Source of the DNA: Avidesulfovibrio sp964369685
Lineage (GTDB): Bacteria > Desulfobacterota > Desulfovibrionia > Desulfovibrionales > Desulfovibrionaceae
NCBI GenBank assembly: GCA_964369685.1
Contig: CAYJFB010000004.1
Span: forward strand, 65,978-129,977
Direction: 5' to 3'
Length of the DNA stretch: 64,000 bases
Both the position numbers and the translations under genes were made by a program. This document shows, piece after piece, positions 7,222 to 16,282 of this stretch (position 1 is its first letter; each line of letters begins with the position of its first letter). The notes beneath the pieces were generated by a model. It had not been told where the DNA came from and did no database searches. It was given only the letters and a program-made list of their open reading frames with translations.

Positions 7222-8919
7222 ATGGCCAAACTGCCTAAACCCGAAGAGCTGATGGCGGCTCGTGAAGCCTTTCCCGATGCGGATTGGATGAACACCAAGC
7301 CACAATTTGCCAGCGGCAATTTCTGTTATCCCGCCAAAACAGACATCATGGAACGTTTGCACATGCCAAATCCCCATGATTGGCGTCCTGATGAAGAAGA
7401 TTGGCACCTTCCCGATAACTGGGAAACCATCATTTATGAAGGACTCAAAGAACGACTCGAAAAACACCGTTCTTTGAAAGTCTTTATGGATACCTGTGTG
7501 CGTTGCGGTGCCTGTGCCGACAAGTGCCACTTCTTCCTCGGTACAAATGATCCCAAAAACATGCCCGTGTTGCGTGCCGAACTCTTGCGTTCGGTTTATC
7601 GCAAAGACTTTACCCTTGCAGGCAAACTGCTCGGTAAAGTTGTCGGTGCGCGTTCTTTGGACAAAACAATCATCAAAGAATGGTTCTATTACGCGTATCA
7701 ATGTACGGAATGTCGGCGTTGTTCGTTGTTCTGTCCTTATGGGATTGATACGGCAGAAATCACCGCTATTCTGCGTGAACTTTTGTATGAATTGGGTCTT
7801 GGAATCAACTGGGTGATGGAGCCTGTCTCCAACTGTAACCGCACAGGCAATCACCTTGGTATTCAACCCCACGCCTTTAAAGAAATTGTTGAATTTCTCT
7901 GTGACGACATTGAAGACATCACAGGTATTCGCATCAATCCTCCCTTCAATGAAAGAGGGCACGAAGTGCTCTTTATCACGCCGTCGGGTGACGTGTTTGC
8001 TGACCCCGGTATTTATACGTTCATGGGCTACCTCATGTTGTTCCATGAAATCGGCTTGGATTATACCTTGTCAACCTATGCTTCTGAAGGCGGAAACTTC
8101 GGTTCTTTTGTGTCCTTCGATATGGCAAAAAAACTCAATGCCAAAATGTACGCCGAAGCCGACCGCTTGGGTGCCAAATGGATTCTTGGCGGTGAGTGTG
8201 GTCATATGTGGCGTGTGGTCAATCAATATATGGCGACCTACAACGGCCCGACGCCCGAACACATGATCACGCCCGTGTCGCCCATTACAGGCACGGTCTT
8301 TAAAAACGCGGCAGCAAGCAAAATGGTGCATATCACCGAATTTACCGCCGACTTGATCAAACACAATAAACTGAATCTGCGTCCTGAACGTAACAACCAT
8401 ATCATCACCACCTACCACGATTCTTGTAACCCCGCACGCGCCATGGGTTTGCTTGAGGAACCTCGCGAAGTGCTCAAGGCCGTGTGTAATAACTTTGTGG
8501 AAATGCCTGTCAATACCACGCGCGAGCAAACCTTCTGTTGCGGTTCCGGTTCAGGCTTGAATACTGAAGAAATCATGGAATTGCGTTTGCGTGCAGGCAT
8601 GCCGCGTGGCAACGCCCTGCGTTATGTGCAACAGCAACATGATGTCAATTGGATGAGCTGCATTTGTGCGCTCGACCGCGCGACGTTACCGCCTGTTGCC
8701 GATTATTGGGCTCCCGGTGTCACCGTCAGCGGCTTGCATGAGCTTGTGGCCAACGCCTTGGTCATGAAAGGTGAAATTCCAAGAACTCTGGACTTGCGCC
8801 AAGAAGATTTGGAATATCCCGATCCCGAACCGGAAGACAATGATGACGCTGAAGACGATACTGTCACGACTGCCGACGCCTCCGCTGCTGAAGCAAACAC
8901 CGAGAAGGAGGACGTGTAG
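7222..8919 (+). CDS. dsrK: DsrK, iron-sulfur catalytic subunit of the Dsr complex
   Basis: 565 residues, related to heterodisulfide reductase HdrD. It is the cytoplasmic subunit thought to reduce the DsrC trisulfide. Two [4Fe-4S] motifs are clear, CVRCGACADKC (about residues 92-102) and CTECRRCSLFC (about 163-173). The C-terminal half carries Cys-rich CCG-type elements, TYHDSCNPARAMG and FCCGSGSGL, that in HdrB/D-type proteins bind the non-cubane catalytic cluster. The last 40 residues are acidic and Ala-rich, a low-complexity tail. The dsrJ ATG follows the stop by 2 bases. Confidence 0.95.
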   Translation: MAKLPKPEELMAAREAFPDADWMNTKPQFASGNFCYPAKTDIMERLHMPNPHDWRPDEEDWHLPDNWETIIYEGLKERLEKHRSLKVFMDTCVRCGACADKCHFFLGTNDPKNMPVLRAELLRSVYRKDFTLAGKLLGKVVGARSLDKTIIKEWFYYAYQCTECRRCSLFCPYGIDTAEITAILRELLYELGLGINWVMEPVSNCNRTGNHLGIQPHAFKEIVEFLCDDIEDITGIRINPPFNERGHEVLFITPSGDVFADPGIYTFMGYLMLFHEIGLDYTLSTYASEGGNFGSFVSFDMAKKLNAKMYAEADRLGAKWILGGECGHMWRVVNQYMATYNGPTPEHMITPVSPITGTVFKNAAASKMVHITEFTADLIKHNKLNLRPERNNHIITTYHDSCNPARAMGLLEEPREVLKAVCNNFVEMPVNTTREQTFCCGSGSGLNTEEIMELRLRAGMPRGNALRYVQQQHDVNWMSCICALDRATLPPVADYWAPGVTVSGLHELVANALVMKGEIPRTLDLRQEDLEYPDPEPEDNDDAEDDTVTTADASAAEANTEKEDV

Positions 8920-8921
8920 TC

Positions 8922-9311
8922 ATGTTGTATAATGCAAAATACATCATTCCCGGCCTTCTGGTGGCGGTCATTGCGTTTACCGCACCGTTTTGGCTCAATA
9001 TTGGTTCTGAAGCGTATGAATATCCACAAGTGGCTTTGCCGCAAGGTGCACAAGGTGAAGCGTGTATCGAACCTGTCGAGTGGATGCGTGCCGAGCACAT
9101 GACCTTGTTGAACACATGGCGTGATGAAGCCGTACGCCTCGATAAACGTGTCTATGTCGCGTCTGACGGCAAAAAGTGGGAAGTCAGCTTGCAAAACACC
9201 TGTATGGCTTGCCACGCCAATAAGGTTGAGTTTTGTGACAAATGCCACGACAGCAACAACGTTGAACCGTATTGTTGGACCTGCCATGTGCCGCCGAAGG
9301 GGAACAACTGA
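8922..9311 (+). CDS. dsrJ: DsrJ, triheme c-type cytochrome
   Basis: 129 residues. One N-terminal hydrophobic segment (residues 7-27) acts as uncleaved anchor and signal, so the haem domain faces the periplasm. Three haem motifs are present: CMACH, CDKCH and CWTCH in the last 40 residues. A single extra cysteine, Cys48 (in QGEACIEP), sits where characterised DsrJ proteins have the cysteine proposed as an unusual distal haem ligand. The stop overlaps the dsrO start by one base (TGATG). Confidence 0.95.
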   Translation: MLYNAKYIIPGLLVAVIAFTAPFWLNIGSEAYEYPQVALPQGAQGEACIEPVEWMRAEHMTLLNTWRDEAVRLDKRVYVASDGKKWEVSLQNTCMACHANKVEFCDKCHDSNNVEPYCWTCHVPPKGNN

Positions 9312-10114
9312 TGAAAAACAGCAGAAGAGAATTTCTCAAAGTAGCAGGCCTTTCTGCTTTTGCTTTGGGCTCGGCAAGCGCTCTGAACCTTGTAGCCGAT
9401 GCCAACGCCGCGACAGCTAAGGGGATGAAACCCGATGTTGTGGGCTCTTACGAGGTCAGCCCCAAAGAGCTGACCGCCAAACGCTGGGCCATGGTGATTG
9501 ATACACGGCGTTTTACCACAGGTAAAGACTTTGAAAAAGTGATTCAGGCATGTCATACAGAACACAACGTTCCAGACATTCCAAATAAATTACAGGAAGT
9601 GAAATGGCTCTGGAAAGATTCCTTTGCCCACACCTTCCCCGATGAATCACATGATTTGTTGCCGATAAGTTTTACGGAAGGACGATTCCTGTTGTTGTGC
9701 AACCATTGCGAAAATCCGCCCTGTACGCGCGTGTGTCCGACCGGAGCGACGTTCCGTCAAGAAGACGGCATTGTGGTTATGGATCCACACCGTTGCATTG
9801 GTTGTCGTTTTTGTATGGCGGGTTGCCCTTATGGTTCGCGCAGTTTCAATTTCCGTGATCCCAAGCCCTTTATTGCCAACGAAGATCCGCGCTATCCTTC
9901 ACGGACACGCGGTGTTGTCGAAAAGTGTACGTTTTGTCCGGAACGTTTGGCACAAGGCAAAATGCCTGCGTGCGTGGAAGCTTCGGAAGGTGCCATTTTG
10001 TTTGGCGATCTGACCGATCCCAAATCTTCCGTGCGCCGCGCTCTTGCCGACCATTATTCCATTCGTCGTAAATCCAGCTTGGGCACAGGCCCCGGCGTCT
10101 ATTACATCATCTAG
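9311..10114 (+). CDS. dsrO: DsrO, Tat-exported ferredoxin-like subunit
   Basis: 267 residues from the ATG at 9311, which begins MKNSRREFLKVAGLSA, a classic twin-arginine signal (RREFLK) followed by a hydrophobic stretch and an Ala-rich cleavage region. An upstream in-frame ATG (9272) would place the signal internally and is rejected. The mature protein has several [4Fe-4S] motifs of the NrfC/DmsB type: CNHCENPPCTRVCPTGA, CIGCRFCMAGCPYG and CTFCPERL. It moves electrons between DsrJ and DsrP on the periplasmic side. Nine bases separate it from dsrP. Confidence 0.95.
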   Translation: MKNSRREFLKVAGLSAFALGSASALNLVADANAATAKGMKPDVVGSYEVSPKELTAKRWAMVIDTRRFTTGKDFEKVIQACHTEHNVPDIPNKLQEVKWLWKDSFAHTFPDESHDLLPISFTEGRFLLLCNHCENPPCTRVCPTGATFRQEDGIVVMDPHRCIGCRFCMAGCPYGSRSFNFRDPKPFIANEDPRYPSRTRGVVEKCTFCPERLAQGKMPACVEASEGAILFGDLTDPKSSVRRALADHYSIRRKSSLGTGPGVYYII

Positions 10115-10123
10115 GGGACAGCC

Positions 10124-11296
10124 ATGCTTGAACTCACTCTCAAGGGCAAGCCGCGTTTCTATCTCTGGCTGGCCTTCCTTGCAGCCCTGATTGGGCTTGG
10201 GACTGTAGTCTATATCTTTCAGGTTACACTCGGCTTGCAAATCACAGGTTTGAGCCGTGACGTGTCTTGGGGATTTTATATCTCACAGTTTACCTATTTT
10301 GTCGGGGTGGCAGCTTCGGCCGTTATGTTGGTGTTGCCTGCCTATTTCCACCATTATGAAAAATTTAAGCGCGTGATTATCTTTGGCGAATTCATGGCCG
10401 TGGGCTCTGTCGTCATGTGTATGTTGTTTATTGTTGTCGACTTGGGACAACCACAACGTATTTTGAACGTGCTTTTACACCCCACACCCAATTCAGTCAT
10501 GTTTTGGGACATGATGGTCTTAAACGGTTATCTCTTCCTTAACCTGATTATCGGTTGGGTGACGCTTGAAGCCGAACGCCATGGCATTAAACCGCCGTCT
10601 TGGGTGAAACCTTTGGTGTATCTTTCGATCATCTGGGCGTTTTCAATCCACACGGTTACGGCGTTTCTTTATGCAGGGCTTCCCGGACGCCACTATTGGC
10701 TGACTGCCATTATGGCTGCGCGTTTCTTGGTTTCGGCATTTTGTTCGGGACCGGCTATTTTGCTTCTCTTACTCATGGTTGTGCGTAAGTTGACCAAGTT
10801 TGAACCGGGGCAAGAAGCCATCAAAACGCTGAGTACCATCATTACCTATGCCATGTGTGCCAACGTGTTTTTCTATGGGCTTGAACTCTTCACCGCGTTT
10901 TATAGCGGTATGCCCGGTCACCAACATCCGATCGTTTACCTCTTTATGGGGCACGACGGTTATGTGTGGGTGAACTCGTGGATGTGGACGGCGGCTGTCT
11001 TTGCCTTGCTCTCTTTGGCTTTACTTATTCCACCCAAGTTGCGCTACAATCAAACGTTGCTCCCTTGGGCGTTGATTATGCTGGTTATTGCTTCTTGGAT
11101 TGATAAAGGTCTTGGATTGCTTGTCGGCGGCTTTGCTCCGACACCTTTCGAAACGTATACCGACTACGCGCCAAGTGTACCCGAAATCCTCGTGGGACTC
11201 GGTATTTACGGTATCGGTGCCTTAATCATTTCTGTGCTTTGGAAAATGGCTATTGAAGTCAAAAAAGAAGCCGGTACTTTTGAACTGAAATCATAA
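10124..11296 (+). CDS. dsrP: DsrP, NrfD-like quinone-interacting membrane subunit
   Basis: 390 residues with about ten hydrophobic segments, an integral membrane protein of the NrfD/PsrC family that exchanges electrons with the quinone pool. Typical pieces are GLSRDVSWGFYISQFTYFVGVAASA near residue 45 and the central WAFSIHTVTAFLYAGLPGRHYW. It closes the dsrMKJOP operon; a perfect two-way terminator follows. No dsrAB or dsrC genes lie in this window. Confidence 0.95.
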   Translation: MLELTLKGKPRFYLWLAFLAALIGLGTVVYIFQVTLGLQITGLSRDVSWGFYISQFTYFVGVAASAVMLVLPAYFHHYEKFKRVIIFGEFMAVGSVVMCMLFIVVDLGQPQRILNVLLHPTPNSVMFWDMMVLNGYLFLNLIIGWVTLEAERHGIKPPSWVKPLVYLSIIWAFSIHTVTAFLYAGLPGRHYWLTAIMAARFLVSAFCSGPAILLLLLMVVRKLTKFEPGQEAIKTLSTIITYAMCANVFFYGLELFTAFYSGMPGHQHPIVYLFMGHDGYVWVNSWMWTAAVFALLSLALLIPPKLRYNQTLLPWALIMLVIASWIDKGLGLLVGGFAPTPFETYTDYAPSVPEILVGLGIYGIGALIISVLWKMAIEVKKEAGTFELKS

Positions 11297-11306
11297 ATGT
11301 AAATGA

Positions 11307-11343
11307 CTTTTTTCTGGGGGAGCCAAGCTTCCCCAGAAAAAAG
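11307..11343. terminator. Bidirectional terminator between dsrP and rapZ
   Basis: A perfect 13-bp stem CTTTTTTCTGGGG (11307-11319) / CCCCAGAAAAAAG (11331-11343) encloses a small AGC/GCT stem. T-runs form on both strands, and it sits between convergent genes. Confidence 0.93.
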
Positions 11344-11351
11344 AGCAAACA

Positions 11352-12236
11352 TTACGTTTCTGTATTGGCGAGAGTCATATGGCGGTGTTCCAGTAGAGTA
11401 GGGTAGCCATGCTGTTTTAATCTTTTTACAAGTTCTTGTGTGAGAGCAACAGAACGGTGTCGGCCTCCTGTACAGCCAAGCGCTATCGATACGCGGTATC
11501 GTCCTTCAGCTTCCATATGTGGCAGTACAAAAAGTAAAAAAGCTGTGAGTTGTTCTAGAAAATCAGCAACTATCGAATGATTAAACAAAAAATCGTAAAC
11601 AGGTTTATCTTTTCCCGATAACGGCCGCAAGCCTTCTGTAAAATGTGGATTGGGTAAAAAGCGCAGATCAAAAATCATATCGGCTTCATGCGGTGTACCA
11701 TATTTAAATCCAAAAGATATGAGATTCACTTGTAAAAGATGTCCTGAAGCAGGCGTCGATGCCCATCGTCGTTGGATATCACGCCGTAGATCATGAATTG
11801 AGTAGTGACTTGTATCAATAATGACATCAGCACGACGACGAACCTCTGCCAGCATCTGTATTTCAGTATTGACCGCTTTTTCAAGGCTCAGCGCTTGTCT
11901 TTCAAGAGGATGCGGACGGCGAGTTGTGGCATAGCGTCTTAGGATAACTTCTTTTTCTGCTTGAAGAAAAAGAAGCTGCGGTTGAATGCCGATATCTTGC
12001 AGTATTTGTGTGATTGTTTGAAGCTCTGTGACAAAATGCTTACAGCGTTGATCGACCCCCAAAGCTAACTGTTTATATGATGACATCGTGGGATCACACA
12101 ACATACGAATCATTTCAGGAAGCATAGCCAGAGGAACACCGTCAGCAGTAAACATTCGTAAATCTTCAAAAACATGCAAGGCGGTACTTTTTCCGGCTCC
12201 GGATTGGCCTACAAGCAGGATACATGTTGTTTGCAT
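11352..12236 (-). CDS. rapZ: RapZ-family RNase adapter / nucleotide-binding protein
   Basis: 294 residues starting MQTTCILLVGQSGAGKST. An open frame extends 38 codons further upstream, but the family begins just before the P-loop, so the ATG at 12236 is preferred. Walker A GQSGAGKST is at residues 9-17, and the C-terminal signature GCTGGRHRSVAL is intact. In E. coli RapZ guides RNase E to the GlmZ sRNA and so controls GlmS; in other bacteria the role is less clear. It lies downstream of rpoN-hpf as in many Proteobacteria, but a strong terminator separates it from hpf. Confidence 0.92.
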   Translation of the reverse strand: MQTTCILLVGQSGAGKSTALHVFEDLRMFTADGVPLAMLPEMIRMLCDPTMSSYKQLALGVDQRCKHFVTELQTITQILQDIGIQPQLLFLQAEKEVILRRYATTRRPHPLERQALSLEKAVNTEIQMLAEVRRRADVIIDTSHYSIHDLRRDIQRRWASTPASGHLLQVNLISFGFKYGTPHEADMIFDLRFLPNPHFTEGLRPLSGKDKPVYDFLFNHSIVADFLEQLTAFLLFVLPHMEAEGRYRVSIALGCTGGRHRSVALTQELVKRLKQHGYPTLLEHRHMTLANTET

Positions 12237-12336
12237 AAGACACCGTATTCCTGAGTGTTTCCTTTTACATGAGGTAATGATTTTTGCATACAAATCATTA
12301 CATAGAAAAAAGCCTAGTAACTGTGTAATGTTATAT

Positions 12337-12387
12337 AAAAAGGAAAACACAAGAAGGATTTGCTTTCGAGTGTTTTCCTTTTTTTTT
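12337..12387. terminator. Terminator after hpf
   Basis: AAAAAGGAAAACAC (12337-12350) pairs with GTGTTTTCCTTTTT (12370-12383), and both outer flanks are A/T runs. On the minus strand it ends the rpoN-hpf transcript before rapZ. Confidence 0.88.
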
Positions 12388-12436
12388 GGTCATGTATGTG
12401 GATTATAAAAAGGTATCCCCAACATGTAATACTATG

Positions 12437-12979
12437 TTAAACAACAGGGTCAATCAGACCGTAGTCGCCTGTTTTTCGTCTGTAAATAACATTGATGCGT
12501 TCGTTTTCGGCATTACGAAATACAATAAAGTCATAATCCCGAGCATCAAGTTGGAGGGCGGCTTCATCAGGAAACATGGGTTTTGATGAATAATGGGCAT
12601 CGCCGCGATCAACAATGGCCGGATCTTCCGGTTCTGAGGGTTCAAATTTAAAAACATCTATCTCTGCGGGAATATGGCTTTTGCGCCATTGATCACGGTT
12701 TTTTGAAATGAATTTTTTAATTTGTCCGGAGAGTTTATCTGTAACCAAATCAATGCTGGCATACATGTCTTCGGATTGCTCTTCGGCGCTTAAGTTTACG
12801 CCTTCACCGGAGAGTTGTATTTCAATACGTTGTCTGAATTTATCGACAAGCATGACAACTTGTGCATCCAAGGACGAATTTTTTCCAAAAAAACGTCCCA
12901 ATTTTTCCATACGCCGACGGGCATATTTACGCAGGTGTTCAGAGGGTTCAAAGTTTTTAAAAGTAAAAGAAATATGCAT
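12437..12979 (-). CDS. hpf: Ribosome hibernation promoting factor, long form
   Basis: 180 residues, the length of long HPF. The N-terminal S30AE domain (residues 1-100, MHISFTFKNFEPSEHLRKYARRRMEKLGRFF...) binds the 30S decoding site. The C-terminal domain (about 125-180; the AREYDFIVFRNAENERINVIYRR-type segment with DYGLIDPV at the end) mediates 100S dimer formation in long-form HPF. It begins 34 bases after rpoN on the same strand, the usual rpoN-hpf pairing, so it is probably cotranscribed. Confidence 0.93.
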   Translation of the reverse strand: MHISFTFKNFEPSEHLRKYARRRMEKLGRFFGKNSSLDAQVVMLVDKFRQRIEIQLSGEGVNLSAEEQSEDMYASIDLVTDKLSGQIKKFISKNRDQWRKSHIPAEIDVFKFEPSEPEDPAIVDRGDAHYSSKPMFPDEAALQLDARDYDFIVFRNAENERINVIYRRKTGDYGLIDPVV

Positions 12980-13013
12980 ACACGCCTCCTTGTTTTTCCT
13001 GAAAGCTCAAGAC

Positions 13014-14429
13014 TTACAGGTGAGCCTTGCGCCGTGAAGAGGATGGAATATCCATCGCCGTCCGGTATTTGGCCACTGTGCGCCGCGCAATATTGACTTT
13101 AAGCTGTTCTTTGAGGATTTCACCGATCCGTTCATCAGAAAGTGGTGCTTTGGCATCTTCCTCAGTGATGCATTTTTTTATAAGCGCTTTTACACTTTCA
13201 GAACCGACCTGTGTACCGTCATCCAGAGCCAATGCACTGTTAAAGAAATACTTCAGCTCAAAAATGCCAAATGCGGTGGCCACATATTTATTGGTAGTGA
13301 TACGACTGACAGTTGATTCATGCATGCCTATATCATCGGCAATATCTTTAAGAATCAAAGGTTTCAGGCGTACAGCACCTTCTTCAAAAAAACCTCGTTG
13401 TTGTTTTACGATGCTTTCAACAACTTTATACAACGTTCTTTGTCTTTGATGCAAGCTTTTAATCAACCAAGAAGCAGAACGAATTTTCTCATTACAATAA
13501 CTTTTTTCTGAGTCTGATGTATTTTCAACAAGAATATCATATTCTTCCGGGATATATAACTGTGGTAACCCGTCTTCATTCAGTAAAATTAAAAAATCAT
13601 CTTTTGTTTTATAAACAAAAACATCCGGACTGACATATGTTGGATTGCTGTTTCCAAACGCTGCACCGGGCATGGGATCCAAGGATTGAATAATGTTAAG
13701 ATAGTCTTTCAAATCTTCAAGATCAATACGAAATTTTCTTAAAAGCGGTTTATAGCGGTGTGCTTCAAGGTCTTCCAAATTATCACGAATCAAACCAACC
13801 AAAACAGGGTCGCGATCATACCCAAGCATTTTTATTTGAATGAGTAAACATTCTTGTGCTGTGCGTGCTGCAACGCCGACAGGATCAAAGCGTTGAATGG
13901 TTGTGAGGACGTGCTCGACGGATTCTGTTGTGCTGTGAGCCATTTCAGCCATTTCTTCCAATGAGGCTTGGACATACCCCGATGAACCCAAATTGCCGAT
14001 AATGATTTCACCGATATGTTTATCCTCTTCAGATAAAGAAGAGAGACGCAATTGCCACATCAGATGGCTTTCAAGGCTTGGTGTTTCCGCATAACGGGCT
14101 TCAAGTGAAGACATTTCTTCAGATAATTCATAATCACGCCCTTGCATACTGCGTGGTGTGCTGGCAAATTCACCGAGATAGTCTTCCCAATCGGCAGATT
14201 TGGCGGCATCTTTGTCATACCCTTCGCTTGATGTTTCACGTGTTTCTTGGGTGTCTTCTTGGATATCGTGCGGGCGTTCTTCGAGAAATGGATTTTCCAA
14301 AAGTTCTCGCTGTACAGTTTCAACAAGTTCGATGCGCGAAAGCTGTAATAAACGAATGGCTTGTTGAAGCTGTGGCGTCATGACGAGTTGTTGAGCCAAT
14401 TTTAATTGTTGGCGTAATTCCAAAGCCAT
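13014..14429 (-). CDS. rpoN: RNA polymerase sigma-54 factor
   Basis: 471 residues from MALELRQQLKLAQQLVMTPQLQQAI, the conserved region I that meets the enhancer-binding activators. A 38-codon upstream extension of the frame is AT-rich and has no homology, so the ATG at 14429 is used. A Glu/Asp-rich region II (residues 50-110) follows. The core-binding region and the HTH (HESTVSRITTNKYVATAFGIFELKYFF) come next. The RpoN box is ARRTVAKYRTAMDIPSSSRRK at the C-terminus, which reads the -24 GG element. It is the first gene of rpoN-hpf. Confidence 0.96.
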   Translation of the reverse strand: MALELRQQLKLAQQLVMTPQLQQAIRLLQLSRIELVETVQRELLENPFLEERPHDIQEDTQETRETSSEGYDKDAAKSADWEDYLGEFASTPRSMQGRDYELSEEMSSLEARYAETPSLESHLMWQLRLSSLSEEDKHIGEIIIGNLGSSGYVQASLEEMAEMAHSTTESVEHVLTTIQRFDPVGVAARTAQECLLIQIKMLGYDRDPVLVGLIRDNLEDLEAHRYKPLLRKFRIDLEDLKDYLNIIQSLDPMPGAAFGNSNPTYVSPDVFVYKTKDDFLILLNEDGLPQLYIPEEYDILVENTSDSEKSYCNEKIRSASWLIKSLHQRQRTLYKVVESIVKQQRGFFEEGAVRLKPLILKDIADDIGMHESTVSRITTNKYVATAFGIFELKYFFNSALALDDGTQVGSESVKALIKKCITEEDAKAPLSDERIGEILKEQLKVNIARRTVAKYRTAMDIPSSSRRKAHL

Positions 14430-14592
14430 AATTCTGTATCTCCAAATAAATTGAAAAGAAAAAAACGTGCAGCAACGCACTTTTATAATGTATATAATTA
14501 TATCAAATTTCAGATTCTCATTTAAACGTTGAGAACCGCACAAAAAATGACATTATGCATGTATTGTGCCACAAATCTAAGAATATAGCAAC

Positions 14593-14628
14593 GCTTGCCA
14601 ATGGCTTACAAGCTTTTCTTTTTTTCTT
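14593..14628 (+). terminator. Orphan terminator-like hairpin upstream of hom
   Basis: GCTTG (14593-14597) pairs with CAAGC (14609-14613), with an inner GCC/GGC option, and is followed by TTTTCTTTTTTTCTT. No plus-strand gene lies upstream, so it may be an attenuator for hom. A 13-codon ORF (14547-14588) ends 4 bases before it. Confidence 0.5.
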
Positions 14629-14741
14629 AAAAAGAAAGATGTTTACAGGATGCCGAGCAAGAGGTATTATTTGCCGCTGATTCTTTACTCAAGCACATTG
14701 TATTTCGATGTATTTTATATTCATTTTTTGAAGGGAGAGCT

Positions 14742-16046
14742 ATGGAACACCATAAGAACCGTAAGCAATGCTTAACACTTGGTCTGGCCGGATTTGGAAC
14801 GGTAGGCAGTGGTTTTGTACAAATTCTTGCTGAAAATCGCTCGGAGTTGCTGGCTCGTTCAGGGTGTGAATTTGTTTTGAAAACCGTGGCCGTTCGCGAT
14901 CTTGCGCGTCCGCGTGCTGTTGATTTACCGAAAGACACCGTTCTGACAACCGATTATATGTCAATTGCCGAGGATCCGTCTATTGATATCGTTATTGAGT
15001 TGATGGGGGGCATTGAAAAGCCGTTGGCTTTTATTCGTCGCGCTCTTGAAAACGGTAAACATGTTGTCACAGCCAACAAAGCATTGTTAGCCGAAGTCGG
15101 TACCGAATTATTTGCTCTTGCTGAACAAAAAGGGCTTCTTTTGTTGTATGAAGCCAGCGTTGCCGGAGGGATTCCCGTCATTCAGACTATGAAAGAAAGT
15201 TTGGCAGGCAACCGAATCAGCGATATTGACGGTATTTTAAATGGTACCAGCAATTATATCCTTTCCGAAATGACCAGTAACGGTAAAGATTTTACCACCG
15301 CATTGGCCGACGCCCAAGCCAAAGGCTTTGCCGAAGCCGATCCTACGCTTGATATTGACGGCTTTGATACGGCACATAAACTTGTTTTGTTGATTCGTTT
15401 GGGGTGGGGAGTCGATTATCCCTTTAACAAGATGTCCATCCAAGGGATCCGCGGACTGGACAGCATGGATATTGAATTTGCACGTGAATTTGGTTATCGA
15501 ATCAAACTGTTGGGTGAAGCACACATGACCGAGCAGGGCTTGGATGCAGGGGTCTATCCGACACTTGTCAAATATACATATCTGTTGGCTCGTGTAGGGG
15601 GACCTTTTAATGCTGTTCGCATTGCGGGCAATGCTATCGGTTCACTTTTTTTGCACGGCCAAGGTGCGGGCGATTTACCCACAGGCAGCGCTGTGATGAG
15701 TGATGTATTGGCTGTTGCGCGCGGAACAATGCCGTATAACTCAGGCTTTGTGAAACAAGTGTTGCCGAAGGCAAAGATTTTGTCACCGGAAGAAGCAGAA
15801 AGTGCTTACTATGTCCGCTTTACTGTCAAGGATCGTCCCGGTGTGATCCGTGACATTACAAGTGCTCTGGCAGAACAGCACGTCAGCATTGCACAAGCCA
15901 TCCAAAAACCTTCACAAGAAGAAAGTGTTCCTTTGGTTTTTATGTTGCATAAAGCCACTTCCAAAGCATTGAAAACTGCGCTGAAAACAATTGAAAATAT
16001 GGATTTCATGTGTCGTCCTGCCACAGTTTTTCGTGTCATTGAATAA
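14742..16046 (+). CDS. hom: Homoserine dehydrogenase
   Basis: 434 residues. It reduces aspartate semialdehyde to homoserine, the branch point to threonine and methionine. The NAD(P)-binding motif LAGFGTVGSG is near residues 15-24. ANKALLAE and NGTSNYILSEM are catalytic-domain signatures. The C-terminal ACT domain (about 350-430, YYVRFTVKDRPGVIRDITSALAE) is the usual site of threonine feedback. AAGGGAGAG precedes the ATG. It stands alone between a possible attenuator and a strong terminator. Confidence 0.95.
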   Translation: MEHHKNRKQCLTLGLAGFGTVGSGFVQILAENRSELLARSGCEFVLKTVAVRDLARPRAVDLPKDTVLTTDYMSIAEDPSIDIVIELMGGIEKPLAFIRRALENGKHVVTANKALLAEVGTELFALAEQKGLLLLYEASVAGGIPVIQTMKESLAGNRISDIDGILNGTSNYILSEMTSNGKDFTTALADAQAKGFAEADPTLDIDGFDTAHKLVLLIRLGWGVDYPFNKMSIQGIRGLDSMDIEFAREFGYRIKLLGEAHMTEQGLDAGVYPTLVKYTYLLARVGGPFNAVRIAGNAIGSLFLHGQGAGDLPTGSAVMSDVLAVARGTMPYNSGFVKQVLPKAKILSPEEAESAYYVRFTVKDRPGVIRDITSALAEQHVSIAQAIQKPSQEESVPLVFMLHKATSKALKTALKTIENMDFMCRPATVFRVIE

Positions 16047-16082
16047 TTTAATTTGCAGAGCCGCTTGAGCTGTGTGATGTAT

Positions 16083-16134
16083 AAAGAAATGGACGACGAC
16101 GCATTGTTACGCACTGCCCGTCGTCCATTTCTTT
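16083..16134 (+). terminator. hom terminator
   Basis: A perfect 16-bp stem AAAGAAATGGACGACG (16083-16098) / CGTCGTCCATTTCTTT (16119-16134), followed by TAT. Confidence 0.9.
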
Positions 16135-16282
16135 TATAAACCGCGGTGGCAGAAGGTTTTGGAGGGAAAGCAAAGGCTGTGCCTTGCTTCAAAGAGCTAT
16201 ATTATTGGGGGTAGAAAAATTGTGCCTCGTTTCGTAGTTTATTTCTCCTCATAAAAAAGCATTCTATCTTTAAGGATTTTGT

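Noticed and set aside
6760..8046. 428-codon open frame antisense to dsrM and dsrK
   Set aside because: It is a shadow of codon bias in the dsr genes; no homology, no ribosome site, and it covers parts of two strongly conserved genes.
6169..11296. Hmc or Tmc transmembrane complex
   Set aside because: There is no large multihaem cytochrome; the cytochrome is a three-haem DsrJ, and subunit order is dsrMKJOP.
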